From Castor canadensis (taxonomy: Eukaryota; Chordata; Mammalia; Rodentia; Castoridae), in the NCBI RefSeq assembly GCF_047511655.1, contig NC_133386.1, positions 124,367,866-124,431,865 on the forward strand: DNA of 64,000 bases, read 5' to 3'. Below the pieces are notes generated by a model that saw nothing but the letters and a program-made list of their open reading frames with translations, did not search any database and was not told the DNA's origin. Within the stretch, counting starts at the first letter, position 1; the number at the start of each line of letters is the position of its first letter. Below, in pieces: positions 48,843 through 60,606 of this stretch. The position numbers and the translations under genes were made by a program.

Positions 48843-49501
48843 ATTTTTATACACCAATAATAAACTTGCTGAAAAAGAAATCAGTAAAGTGATCCTATTC
48901 ACAACAGCTACAAAAAATAGGAATAAATTTTACCAATGAAGCGAGAGATCTCTATAATTAAAATTATGAAACACACATGAAAGATTGCCCCTGTTCATGG
49001 ATTAGAAGAATTAATATTGTTAAAATAACTATAGTATCCAAATGATCTATATATTCCAATGTAATTCCCAAAAATATACCAATGAAATTCTTCACAGAAA
49101 GAGAAAAACTCCTAAGATTGGTATGGAACCAAAAAAGATTCCAAATAGTCAAAACAAAGGCTGAAAGCATCTTAATAACTGACATCAAATAAAAAAGCTA
49201 TAGTAATTTTTAAAAAAGCATTTTATGCTTACTAGCATAAAAACAGACACCACTGGAACAGAATGGAGAACCCAAAAATTAGTCAACATTCATACATTCA
49301 ACTGATTTTTGACAAAGATACCAGAAATACACAGTGGAAAGAGGAAAGTCTCTTCAATAAATGGTGTGGGCAAAATTGGATATATGTATGCCTATAAAAC
49401 TACACATCTCTTCCTCTTACCATACACAAAATTCAACTCAAAATGAATCAAAGAACTAAATGTAAAACATGAAACTACTAGAAGAACAGGGGAAATACTT
49501 C

Positions 49502-49685
49502 AAGACATTGGTATAAGCCAGGCGTGGTGGAGCAAGCCTTTAATTCCAGTACTTGGGAGGCTGAGGCAGAAGGACTGACAGTTTGAGAACAATCTGGGCT
49601 ACACCTAGTGAGTACAAGGCCAGCCTAGGCTACTAGAGAGACCATTTCACAAAAAAAGAAAAGTAAAAAAGAAAAAGACATTGGT
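49502..49685 (+). repeat. B1-like SINE with 11-bp target-site duplication
   Basis: AAGACATTGGT occurs at 49502-49512 and 49675-49685 around a B1-like body ('CCAGGCGTGGTGGAGCAAGC', 'TGGGAGGCTGAGGCAGAAGG') and an A-rich tail. It sits within the old L1. Confidence 0.9.
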
Positions 49686-49688
49686 GTG

Positions 49689-50450
49689 GACATGATTTTT
49701 TATTTATTTATTTTTCCTTTTATTATTCATATGTGCATACAAGGCTTGGGTTATTTCTCCCCCCTACCCCCACCCCCTCCCTTTCCCCCCTACCCCCTCA
49801 ATACCCAGCAGAAACTATTTTGCCCTTATCTCTAATTTTGTTGTAGAGAGAGTATAAGCAATAATAGGAAGGAACAAGGGTTTTTGCTGGTTGAGATAAG
49901 GATACCTATACAGGGCATTGACTCACATTGATTTCCTGTGCGTGTGTGTTACCTTCTAGGTTAATTCTTTTTGATCTAACCTTTTCTCTAGTTCCTGTTT
50001 CCCTTTTCCTATTGGCCTCAGTTGCTTTTAAGGTATCTGCTTTAGTTTCTCTGCGTTAAGGGCAACAAATGCTAGCTAATTTTTTAGGTGTCTTACCTAT
50101 CCTCACCCCTCCCTTGTGTGCTCTCGCTTTTATCATGTGCTCAAAATCCAATCCCATTGTTGTGTTTGCCCTTGATCTAATGTCCACATATGAGGGAGAA
50201 CATACGATTTTTGGTCTTTTGGGCCAGGCTAACCTCACTCAGAATGATGTTCTCCAATTCCATCCATTTACCAGCAAATGATAACATTTCGTTCTTCTTC
50301 TTGGCTGCATAAAATTCCATTGTGTATAGATACATTTTCTTAATCCATTTGTCAGTGGTGGGGCATCTTGGCTGTTCCCATAACTTGGCTATTGTGAATA
50401 GTGCCGCAATAAACATGGGTGTGCAGGTGCCTCTGTGACATGATTTTTTA
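49689..50450 (-). mobile_element. Young 5'-truncated LINE-1, antisense, with 14-bp target-site duplication
   Basis: GACATGATTTTTTA is present at 49689-49702 and 50437-50450. The body between reads antisense as L1 ORF2 end, 3' UTR with the G-rich tract (here C-rich, about 49760-49790) and A tail (T-rich, about 49703-49726). It resembles the copies at 45419 and 51645 closely. It interrupts the old L1 only a few bases after the B1-like SINE's duplication. No coding capacity remains. Confidence 0.92.
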
Positions 50451-51644
50451 GATAGAACTCCAAAGACACAGACAACAAGAGTAAAAATAGACAAATGGGA
50501 TTATATCAAACTAAGAAGCTTTACACAGTGAGAGAAATAAGCAACCAAGAGACAATCTACAGAATGGTAGAAAATATTTACAAACTATTCATCTGTAAGG
50601 GATTATCCAGGATACATATGGAACTCAAAAAGATAAATACCAAATAATCCAATAAAGAATGGGCTAAACATCTGAACAGAGACTTCTGAAAAGAAAATGT
50701 AAAAATGTTCATCAAACACATGAAAAAATTTTCAATCTCACTAATCATCAGCAGAATGCAAATCAAAACCACAATGAGATATCATCCCTTCCCAGTTAGA
50801 ATGGCATTAATCAAAAAAGACAGTAACAAGTGCTGGTGACAATACAGAGAAAGAGGAACTCTTATCCACTGTTGGTAGGAAAGTAAATTAGTGCAGCCAT
50901 CATGGAAAACAGTACAGAGATTGATCAAAAAGTTAAAAGAACTATCATATCATCAAGCAATTCCAGTAGTGGGTATATATCCAAAGGAGACAAAATCGTT
51001 ATAACAAAAAGTTACTTGCACTCCCCCCACATTTATTTCAGCACTATTCACAATAGCTAAAACATGGAATCAACCTAGATGGATGCCCATCAATGGATGA
51101 ATTGTGGTATATAGACACAATTGAATATTATTCAGCCTTTAAAAAAAGAATGAAATTCTGTCATGTGGTAGCATGGATGCTACTGGAGATCACTATGTTA
51201 AAGGAAATTAACCAGACATGGGAAGGCAAATATCACGTGATCATAATAGAGAGTTCTGAAAAGTTCATTTATAGAAACTAAATCGTCAATCTTATAGAAG
51301 AATGAAGTGGAATAGTCGGGAAGGAGGGGAGATGGAAAGAAATTCAGTAATACAGAGAGAAAAAAGTAGTTCTGGTTTTCTATAGCACAGTAGGATAAGT
51401 ATTGGTTAAAACAATATATTTCAAAATGACTAGAGAAGTATGAAATTCCTGACATACAAAAATTAACATGTGAAGAGTTGAAAGTACTTCTTATCCTGAT
51501 CTAAGTTTTCTACATTACATACATGTATTGAGTTACCATATAACTTATCCCATAAATATGCACAAATATTAACATTATGTCTCCATTTAAAAAGGAAAAT
51601 GGTGCAATAAGCCCTTCCTTTCTATGATTACAATTTGGGACTAT

Positions 51645-52110
51645 GAGCACATGATAAAAGCGAGAGCACACAAGGGAGGGGTGAGGATAGGTAAGACACC
51701 TAAAAAACTAGCTAGCATTTGTTGCCCTTAATGCAGAGAAACTAAAGCAGATACCTTAAAGCAACTGAGGCCAATAGGAAAAGGGGACCAGGTACTAGAG
51801 AAAAGGTTAGATCAAAAAGAATTAACCTAGAAGGTAACACCCACGCACAGGAAATCAATGTGAGTCAATGCCCTGTATAGCTATCCTTATCTCAACCAGC
51901 AAAACCCCTTGTTCCTTCCTATTATTGCTTATACTCTCTCTACAACAAAATTAGAGATAAGGGCAAAATAGTTTCTGCTGGGTATTGAGGGGGGAAGCGG
52001 GAGGGGGTGGAGTGGGTGGTAAGGGAGGGGGTGGGGGCAGGGGAGAGAAATGACCCAAGCCTTGTATGCACATATGAATAATAAAAGAAAAATGAAAAAA
52101 AAAAAAAAAA
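51645..52110 (+). mobile_element. Young 5'-truncated LINE-1 3' end
   Basis: From 'GAGCACATGATAAAAGCGAG' the text follows the 3' end of the copies at 45419 and 49703, through the G-rich tract (52023-52044) to 'CACATATGAATAATAAAAG' and an A tail. No clear target-site duplication was found. Confidence 0.85.
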
Positions 52111-52177
52111 GAAAAATATGCATAGTATAATCCCTTGGAAGCAACAGTTTCCTAGCCTGGAGATTTTAATAAAAAGC

Positions 52178-52335
52178 ACGTAGCTGAACATAGCGATACA
52201 TGTCTGTAATCCCAGCACTCAGGAAGCTGAAGTAGGAGGATGACAAATTTGAGACCAGACTAGGGAACATAGTGAAACCCTATCTAAAAATAAAAAGTAG
52301 AGGGAGGAAGGAAGAAAGGAAGGAAGGAAGGGGGC
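52178..52335 (+). repeat. B1-like SINE with (GGAA)n tail
   Basis: 'GTCTGTAATCCCAGCACTCA', 'GAAGCTGAAGTAGGAGGATG' and 'ATAGTGAAACCCTATC' give the B1 order. The tail has expanded to a GGAAG-type repeat at about 52300-52335. Confidence 0.8.
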
Positions 52336-52370
52336 AAGGAAGGAAGAACTGAGGGGAATTTAAACTCAAC

Positions 52371-53640
52371 TTTTTTTTTTTTTTAATCGTTGTTCTGAGT
52401 GTGGGTACATTGGAATATTTACAAAGGTTTTTACAATGTATCAAATACATCATAGTTGAATTCACCCCCTCCACGGCTCTCTTTCATCCCCCTTCCCAAT
52501 TCCTAGAACAGTTTCAACAGGTATCATTTTTGCATTTATATAAATATGTATGCATCATTTGCATCATAGTCATCCTCCTACCCCTTTCCCCACCACCTCC
52601 ATCCCCCCCTCAATTGCCAAACCCTCCCGCCTTGGGCAGAACCTGTTCCATCCTCCTGTTCTCCGATTTTGTAGAAGAAAAAAACATAAAAGAGAAAAAG
52701 AGAAATATGTTGTTTTTCTAGTTTAAGATAAAGACAGTTACACAGGGAGTTTCCTTGTGTTATTTCCTTGCATTACAATCCCAACTGGTTCATCTCTTCC
52801 AGTCCTCTTCACTCCTCCCTTGCCCCCTTCCCGTGGTGACCCTGACCAGTTTAAGATTTCTATATTCATTCCTGTACAGTGAGCACATCAACCACATTCA
52901 AGTTTTTGGTTTCCTTCCCTTGCCTTATCCCTCTCATGCACAGCCTCCCTTGTGACCAATGTCCCATAATATTGCTGCATTTGTTTTGGGTCTGTAATCC
53001 ACATGAGGGAGAACATTTGGCTATTGGCCTTATTATCCTGGCTAACTTCACTGAAGATGACGTTCACCAGTTCCATCTATTTACCTGAGAATGACAAAAT
53101 TTCATTCTTATTTGTGGCTGAATAAAAATATTCCATTGTGTACAGATACCACATTTTCTTAATCCATTTGTCAGTAGTGGGGCATCTTGGCTGTTTCCAT
53201 AGCTTGGCTATTGTGAATAGCACTGCAATAAACATGAGTGTGCAGGTGCCTTTGTTGTAACCTGACTTACATTCCTTCAGGTATATCCCTAGGAGTGGTA
53301 TTGCTGGATCATATGGCAGACCTATGTTTAGTTTTTCAAGGAGCCTCCATACTGTTTTCCATAGTGGTTGCACTAGCTTGCATTCTCACAGCAGCGTATG
53401 AGGGTTCCTTTTTCCCACATCCTTGCCAACATTTGTTGTTGGTGGTGTTTTTGATGATAGCTATTCTAACAGAGGTGAGATGGAATCTTAGTGTGGTTTT
53501 GATTTGCATTTCCCTTATGACCAGAGATGGTGAGCATTCTTTTCATGTGTAAGCCATTTGGACTTCTTCCTTTGAAAAAATTCTGTTTAGTTCAGTTACC
53601 CATTTCTTTATTTGGTCATTGATTTTGGGGGGAGTTTAGT
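52371..53640 (-). mobile_element. LINE-1, antisense, right part of an element split by a retrocopy
   Basis: A T run (52371-52384) is followed by antisense L1 3' UTR and ORF2 text ('AATCCATTTGTCAGTAGTGG' near 53160, 'CCTAGGAGTGGTATTGCTGG' near 53288). The element continues at 54332-54710 after the retrocopy insertion. It is 5'-truncated and has no function. Confidence 0.85.
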
Positions 53641-53847
53641 TTTTTTTTTTTTAATATTTTAAAAACATGAGCATTTATTCCAAGATTGAGGATACTTTGA
53701 TGGAAATGATAGCTGATCTCAATACTTAATTTTGATTAGGCATACAGACAGACTACTTTAGATGTTTCTCTGGAAATTAAAATATGAAAAGTATACTCAC
53801 AGACATGGTAGAGGGGTGCGCCCTAGGGAGAAGCTGGCAAGTTGCTC

Positions 53848-53969
53848 ACAATCTGCCTTTCTTTTTTTTTTTTTTCTCTTGTGGTACTGGGGATTGAACT
53901 CAGGGCTTCATGCATGCAAGGCAAACACTAAACCACTGAGCTATAGCCCCAGCCTACAATCTGCCTTTC
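53848..53969 (-). repeat. ID-like SINE with 14-bp target-site duplication, in the retrocopy
   Basis: ACAATCTGCCTTTC at 53848-53861 and 53956-53969 surrounds an antisense ID-like body ('GGTACTGGGGATTGAACTCA', 'CCACTGAGCTATAGCCCCAG'). Confidence 0.92.
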
Positions 53970-54203
53970 ATTCAGCCTTTGAGATTTAGATATCAGTTCA
54001 TATTTTCCTGCCTCTCTTGACAAGGTGAAAAAGCCTTAGAGAAGAATGTTAAGTCAGAAAAGAAGCTGGCCAAGGGCTAAACTCTTAAAGCTACCAACAT
54101 TTAAACCAAATACTAAGGACACACAATTCAGAGACCTGGGGAATCCATTTCAAATTAGTCTTACCAGTGAGACTAGAGTGCTCCTTGGGTCTGGACATCT
54201 TTT

Positions 54204-54303
54204 GCCTAGCAACTTCTTCTCTTTTTTCTTTTCTTCATGGTGCTTGGATCCAGGGCCTTGAGCCTGTTGGCAAGTGTTCTATCACTGAGCCTAGCAACTT
54301 CTT
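54204..54303 (-). repeat. ID-like SINE with 15-bp target-site duplication, in the retrocopy
   Basis: GCCTAGCAACTTCTT at 54204-54218 and 54289-54303 surrounds a short antisense ID-like body ('GGATCCAGGGCCTTGAGCC'). Confidence 0.88.
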
Positions 54304-54331
54304 TTTTTAATCTTCAGTAGTTTAGTTTTTT

Positions 54332-54710
54332 GAGCTCCCTGTGTATTCTGGTTATCAGTCCCTTGTCTGATGTATAGCTAGCAAAGATTTTCTATCATTC
54401 TGTGGCCGGCCTCTTTAATTTAGAGACCATTTCTTTTGTTGTGCAGAAGCTTTTAAATTTCACATAGTCCCGTGGTCAATCCTTTTTCTTAGTTGCTGAG
54501 CCACTTGAGTTCTCCTGAGGAAGTCCTTGCCTATGCCTATTGCTTCCAGCATATTCCCTTCTCTTTCCTGTACTAGCTTCAAGGTTTCGGGTCTAATATT
54601 AAGGTCCTTAATCCTCTTTGAGTTGATACTTTTACAGAGTAACAAACATTGATCTAGTTTCAGTTTTCTGCAGGCAGATATCTATAAACTCAGCTTTTAA
54701 AAAGAGTTAA
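54332..54710 (-). mobile_element. LINE-1, antisense, left part of the split element
   Basis: It continues the L1 of 52371-53640 ('GAGCTCCCTGTGTATTCTGG', 'CATTCTGTGGCCGGCCTC', 'GTTGTGCAGAAGCTTTTAAA'). The 5' truncation is near 54700. Confidence 0.85.
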
Positions 54711-55899
54711 TATGACACTTTCACTTATAAGTATGTCCCTATTTCTGCTACCAACTTCTACCCATGAGATTTACAAAGAATAGTTGTTGAAAGAGAAGAT
54801 TAATGTAATATGCCCAAAACTGACTTGATAACTTATAGAATAACTTCTCACTTATTTGATGTCAAGCATACTCTTGGAACTGAAACCTTCAGGTAATATC
54901 CAAGTCCACTTTCAGTTAAACCACTTCACCACCTCTGATGTTTAGACCAGTCTCAGACAAAAGACAATGCTGTGAGAAATGTGGTGTGCCTTTCCCCCAA
55001 CGAGAGGACCTGTGTACAGTGGTCAGTTAAAGACTGCGAAAGGAAATGAGACTGCATAAGGCAACACCTGCCTCATGTGACCTCACTGAAGTTGTGTATC
55101 TTGTCCAATAATTTTGAAGCAAATCCACAAGAAGAATTCTGATAGCATTGCAACCACTGGCTTGCCAAAGTTAACCATCACACCATAGTTTAATGATGAC
55201 AGCATGCATTTGTGTGCACTGCAATAGTGAACTTCTGTTTTGTCATTATGTTTCTTATGAAAAAGAGCAAACAAACTGGACAAGAGCCAAGTTTTGGTGC
55301 CAGCCCACAGAAGAGCCTGGAGAGACTCTATGTGCCCTTCTCTCCTGTTTACTGCACACAGGGCTTTCGGCAGCACTGGAAGCATCAGTCAGTCCTGTTC
55401 AACCATGACTAATAAGACTGTTAACTTCCCCCTCAAAAGATGTTCTGGAACCAGAGGCATTAGCATCACCTGAACTTGTTGGAAATGAAAAATTTTAAGC
55501 CTCATCTAAGACTTACTGAATCAAGAGTCCTGGGTTATTCCATGCATGTTATAATTTGCAACACACCAGTTCACAAGACTAAATCAACTCTGAAGAAAAG
55601 AGCATTGAGAAGAAATATTTTCTTATATTCAAGAAAGTGAGTTACTAATGAGAATGGTGGGAAGAAAAAACAAATGGCACAAAAGGAGAAAAAGAGATGT
55701 TTCTTCAAGAAAGCAAAGAGCCTGGAGGTATTATTCTGAAACCTAGGGAGCCACCTGCCTCTGACTACTTCAAAACTAACTGCAAAAGTCATAGTAAGAA
55801 AATATCTGTTGAGTAAATTTAAGTCCGGGTGTGGTTATTTCCACTGCACCAACTGAGAAGGACAAACTTGACATAAGCCTTAAAGGAAGAGAAGGTGAC
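54711..55899. other. Intergenic sequence without recognised features
   Basis: Mixed-composition sequence. Short open frames on both strands near 55083-55410 overlap each other and show no motif, so they are not called as genes. Confidence 0.5.
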
Positions 55900-56245
55900 A
55901 ATGCATCACGAGTCAGACTGTGTTTGGATCTTAGATGCACTGTCTACTGCCATGTGACCTTTAACAATGGATTGAACATCTTCAAAGATAAAGTTTCTCA
56001 CTGAAACAGTGCTAATAACACTACCTGCCTTAGAGAGCTACTGTGAGAAATACGGGAATCGCGTGGCAGAAAGCGAGCATTCAGCAAGTCAGCTGCTCAT
56101 ATTAGGTTTATTCACTGGTCCTCAAAACCGTTTTGTGAAAGAGAAAAACTCATTTGCTTCTGTATTTTACAGATGAAGAAATCAAAGACCAAGGAGGTAG
56201 TATCTCCCCAAAAACTGCCTGGCTGGTGGCAGAGGTGGGAAACTC
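55900..56245. repeat. MIR-like relics, two in opposite directions
   Basis: About 55900-56090 follows a sense MIR core ('TACTGCCATGTGACCTTTAA', 'GAGAGCTACTGTGAGAAATA'). About 56110-56245 follows an antisense core ('TTTTACAGATGAAGAAATCA'). Both are degraded. Confidence 0.5.
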
Positions 56246-56819
56246 GCTATAGCTTCTCTAGTTCCATGTCCTTTAATGCTGTGTCAGACAGGTGTGGTGA
56301 ATGTTAACAAAGGATCTGATCTGCAGAACAGTAATTACCGGGAAAGGGCCAGACGGTGCCTGATGGACAAGCAGACAGCCACCTGGATTATGTACTCCCA
56401 CATGTCATGCTAGAAAAGAATCACTGCTCTGCCAAAAACCAAGCGTGTTATCTGGAAAGACCACTCAGAATGCATGAATGCAGGAATTACTTTGTCAGAT
56501 GGCACAGTAGGACTAAGGGACCAAGAGCAAGAAAGAGAAGGTGCTTAGGAGTGCACAGTCTGTTCTCAAAGTGAAGCTACAGGATAGTATTTCTGCCCTA
56601 TTAGCAAAAGATGGGATAGAGAGCATAGAGAGCTATCAAGTACTTTCTCTAATGCTGGGCACAGAATTTTAGCTGTATAATCTCATTTCGCCATTGCTAC
56701 AATTTGGTGACATGGACATTATCACCTCCATACAATACATAGACAAGCATGGAGACTTAAATCAACAAACCCATTTATCTTATGAGATACACAAAAAATA
56801 ATTCATTTATCAGTGATTT

Positions 56820-57364
56820 TTTTCCATATGCCATGTTTGTTAATTAACTACTTTAGATTAGGTTATACACAGAGGATAAACTGCAAAAAATAATAGAGAG
56901 AATCCCCATATAATCCCCACCTAGTTTCCTCTATTGTGAGATGTCTCACCACAATGAATAAACCAATGTTGATACATTATTATCAACTAAAGTCCTTACC
57001 TTATTCAGATTTTCTTAGCTTTCACTTTTTTCTCTTTTAGGATTCCATCCAGGATACCATGTAATATTTAGTCATGATGTATTCTCAGGCTCCTCTGGTC
57101 TGTGACACTTTCTCAGACTTTCCCTTCTTTTTTGATTGCCTTAACAGCTTGGAGGAGCACTGGTCAGGGACTTTGTAGAATGCCCCTCAACTGGGATTTG
57201 TGTAATACTGTTCTCATGATTAGACAGGAGTTATGGGTTTAGGGGAGGAAGACTCCATAAGTAAAATTCCACTCTCATAACATCAAGGGTATATAGGTAA
57301 TCACTGTTGACATTAACCTTGGTTAAACCACCTGGCTGAGATAATTGGGGTTTTTTGGTTTGGG

Positions 57365-57395
<31 letters not shown>

Positions 57396-57860
57396 AGTTT
57401 TTCCACTATATAGTTACTCTTTTATCCCCTTTCTTGTACTATATTCTTTGGGAAGAAGTGATTGTATGCATCCCACATTTACTTAGTAGGGAGCAATGTT
57501 TCTCATCCTGAGGCAAAGTAGGTACATGAATTATTTGGAATTTCCTGCATCGAAGATTTGTCTATTCTCCTCTATTTATTCAGTTATTTGCTTACATCAG
57601 TAGTAACTGATCAACATTTGTTTTATAATTTAAATTACAATACATTCCTGGTTTATTTATTTTGTGACTCAAATTTCTTCACTGATAACTTCAGCTGGCT
57701 TTTGTATTCCTTTGACAGACCCTCTTACTGTGCATGTTTTTGAGCAATATCTTGTTTTCTGGTACTATAAGAGGATCACCCACATTTTTCATATTTCTTG
57801 CCCAAGTCTCAGAGTCAGCCTTTTCCTCTTGGCATCTTGGTCCCTTTTATTGATGAATGG
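56820..57860 (-). repeat. Ancient L1-like 3' region, antisense
   Basis: The order 'CTTTTAGGATTCCATCCAGG', 'TAGTCATGATGTATTCTCAG', 'TTAGACAGGAGTTATGGGTT' and 'AATTATTTGGAATTTCCTGC' follows the antisense 3' region of old mammalian L1s. A T/G-rich run near 57350-57400 interrupts it. Confidence 0.55.
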
Positions 57861-59670
57861 TATTAAAAATTGAGATCTCGATGCTAAATGTGTTCTTTGG
57901 TACTTCAGCATCAATTCCTCTAGACCTCTCAGTTGACAGAGCAAGGAAATAAATATGTATACTAACTGATAAATGCCACGTATCTAAAATACTTCTATAT
58001 GCAACCATCAGTATCTATTTTAAGCTAATACTGACGTTTTCACTCACATGAACAATTCTAACCTTTCAATCCAACCTGATGCTGGTTATTTTTCATCTCT
58101 TTCTTTCTCTCTGACTAACTAATGTAGGGTAGGTCCCTCTGGTTAAGAAAGTCCTAAAATAAAACTTCAAATATCATTTTAGTATTCAGTGGTCTTTCTC
58201 TTACCTCAGTCTTCTGCTACTTCTTTCCAAACTTAATGGTAAATATCTTCAGTGTAATTCTTCCAGTATTTCATATATCTGAAACATGGAAAAACAATTG
58301 GTAAGTAATTTATTTAAAGGGCAATAAATCCAACTTCATATGAGAGAAATTTTCAAAGTAACTCACATTTCTGGCAGCAGATGGGGAATGGGAAGTACAG
58401 AGGTGAAGCTGGACTATTAAGAAGCAATAACAAAAGACAGTAGTTGTTGACATTTTAAAGCAAGGCAATAGGTTTGAAATTCTGAAATACTTTTGCTCCA
58501 ATATCATCAGCTCTATATAGAATTTTTTCCCATGTTGTACATAAGAGAGCCATAAAATTAGAGACAAGAGAATAAAAGAATACAAAAGAAAGAGAAGTCC
58601 ATTCTTTATAACCCAAGAGTATTGGAAACAGAAGTGAAAAGGTGATAGCCAAAGTGTGTTCCAGCTTCTCTCACTAGACTAAAATCCTGACAAACTGCAC
58701 GTTTATGGCAGAGAGTCCCTGACCCACTCCCTAATTGGAGCTCTGGGAGGAGGTCACCTTGTGGGTCAAATACCCGAACATGTCCATAACAACTTGGGGA
58801 TTGACCATATCAAAGTGAAGCTAGTGACACAGGATGGGCAGAAAGACAGCCAGACCTTAGCTCTCCACAACTCTCCTTTCTCTACAGAATCTACTGAATC
58901 CAGGGGTTCTATTGGACCTGGAAAGGGGAAGCAGAAAATGTTTGCATGTGAGAGGCAGTATTCGAAACTTGGGACTACTGTGGTGAGGCATACATATCTC
59001 AGCAGAGGACGGGCCTTACTCTAACACCCATCCCACCCTCAACTTGAATCCAATGGGAGATATGCAGAGGTTCAGTGGAGTTTTTAGACGCAAAAAGAAT
59101 GAGATGAGATTGGCAGCCAGGAAGCCCTACAGCCTCTGCCAAACCTCAAGGACTACACAGCAAGCAACTCCAGTTTTGACAGCCAGAATGGTCTGTTGAT
59201 ACCATCTGAAGCCAAAGACCACTGACAAGAGTATACACAGTTCACCATTCTGCCCTGGAAAGAAGCAGGACTGTGATCAGAAATCTGAAGGACATAATTC
59301 TGATCCAAGAGACTAAGCTTTACTTAAAGGGAACATTTGAAAGTATTTTAAGGGAGTAACTCTTTGAGACTGTACTGAAATAAAATTATTGGTGTGTCAC
59401 TTTTGTCCCATAAACTGTAACTTAGTCAAGAAAAGAAGTGTCAAGGAAGACACCTGGGCAACTCAAAGTAGAAGAAGGAGTTGTAACAGGAGCCCCAGTT
59501 GGGGTGGGGAGAGGATGCTACCTGGTGGGAATGGAATAGGAGCAAGCCCTGAAGGATAGAGGGTCACTGTTACTAAAACAGGGAGGGGATATAGAACAGT
59601 TAAACACAACACATGTGGACAACTTTCTTAGAGTAAATATAGATCGGCCCAGGACATAGCCATTCATTTA
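57861..59670. other. Intergenic sequence, one unexplained open frame
   Basis: No transposon was recognised. An open frame on the + strand, about 58690-59024 (Met at 58761), and an AATAAA near 59380 are the only points of note; the frame has no recognised domain and is not called as a gene. Confidence 0.4.
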
Positions 59671-59674
59671 TTAT

Positions 59675-60325
59675 ACAAGTGTTTTTAACTGATAAATACA
59701 GAAGGTAAAAAATTATATGTGTTAGTAGGGTACCATGTAATGTTTCAGTACATGTATACATTGTGTAATGTTTAAATTGAGTTAAAATATCTATCTCCGC
59801 AAACATTTTTCTTTATGGTGAAAACATTAAAAATCCTTTCTTCTAGCTCTTGGAAATTTCAGTACATTACTGTTATCTCTAGTAATCCATTGTCCAATAA
59901 CACAATAGAACATCATGCTCTTATTGAGCACCCATTAATTAACCTTCTGCTCCCACAGCCTCTGCTAGCCACATTCTACTCTCAAATTCTACGAGATCAA
60001 CCATTTTAGATTTCACGAGTAAGACCATATAATACTCATCTTTCTGTATCTGGTTTATCTCATTTTACATAATGATCTCCAGTTCCATCCATGTTGCTAC
60101 AGATGACAGGATTTCATTCTCTTTTAGGGATGAATAGTATCCCACTGTGTTTGTGTACCACATTTTCTACATCCATTCATCAGGTGACACTTCAGTTATT
60201 TCTATTTCTTAGCTACTATGAATAGTATGAATGCTGCTGCAGTGAACTTGGGAGTGTAGGTGTCTCATCAACACATTGAGTTCTATTCCTTTGGGTATAT
60301 CCCTAGAAGTAGGATTGCTGGATCA
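59675..60325 (-). mobile_element. LINE-1 fragment, antisense
   Basis: Antisense L1 3' UTR text ('GTTTCAGTACATGTATACAT') is followed by ORF2 end text ('TCCATCCATGTTGCTACAGA', 'GGTATATCCCTAGAAGTAGG'). It is truncated near 60325, where a second antisense L1 begins. Confidence 0.75.
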
Positions 60326-60329
60326 TATA

Positions 60330-60534
60330 GTTTTATTTTTAATAGTTTTATTATATTTTTGAATTAGCATAAATTAGTAATAGAAGGGTGTTTTGCTGCA
60401 ATAACTCCATACATGCATACAGTGTACTTCGAACAGTTCATTATGTGCTTATTATATTCCCATTCTCCCCTTCCTCTCTCTTTTGTCAAATAATGTTTGG
60501 TGGGTCTCATTATGCTGTCTCACTATGATATCTT

Positions 60535-60606
<72 letters not shown>

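Larger units (their letters stand above)
44930..51560 (+). mobile_element. Old LINE-1, decayed, host of several nested insertions
   Basis: Decayed L1 text runs in order on the + strand: 'ATGGATCAAATTCACTAATC' near 45254, 'CTACAACAAAATCACTCCAC' near 46160, the ORF2 middle near 48060-48600, and the ORF2 end near 50800-51240. Stops and indels are everywhere, so no functional product remains. It is split by the U6-L1 chimera (45312-46040), an ID-like SINE (46056), B1-like SINEs (46921, 49513), an ID-like SINE (47614), a composite SINE (48638) and an antisense young L1 (49703-50436). Confidence 0.8.
53633..54331 (-). pseudogene. Retrocopy of an unidentified mRNA, antisense, inserted in L1
   Basis: AGTTTAGTTTTTT occurs at 53633-53645 and 54319-54331, and L1 text is continuous across the two copies. 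The insert starts with a T run and, read on the minus strand, ends '...GGAATAAATGCTCATG', an A/T stretch and the A tail, so an AATAAA signal lies just before a poly(A) tail. This is what L1-mediated retroposition of an mRNA produces. The source gene was not recognised and no long frame exists, so it is mostly 3' UTR. The insert carries two later SINEs (53848, 54204). Confidence 0.7.
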
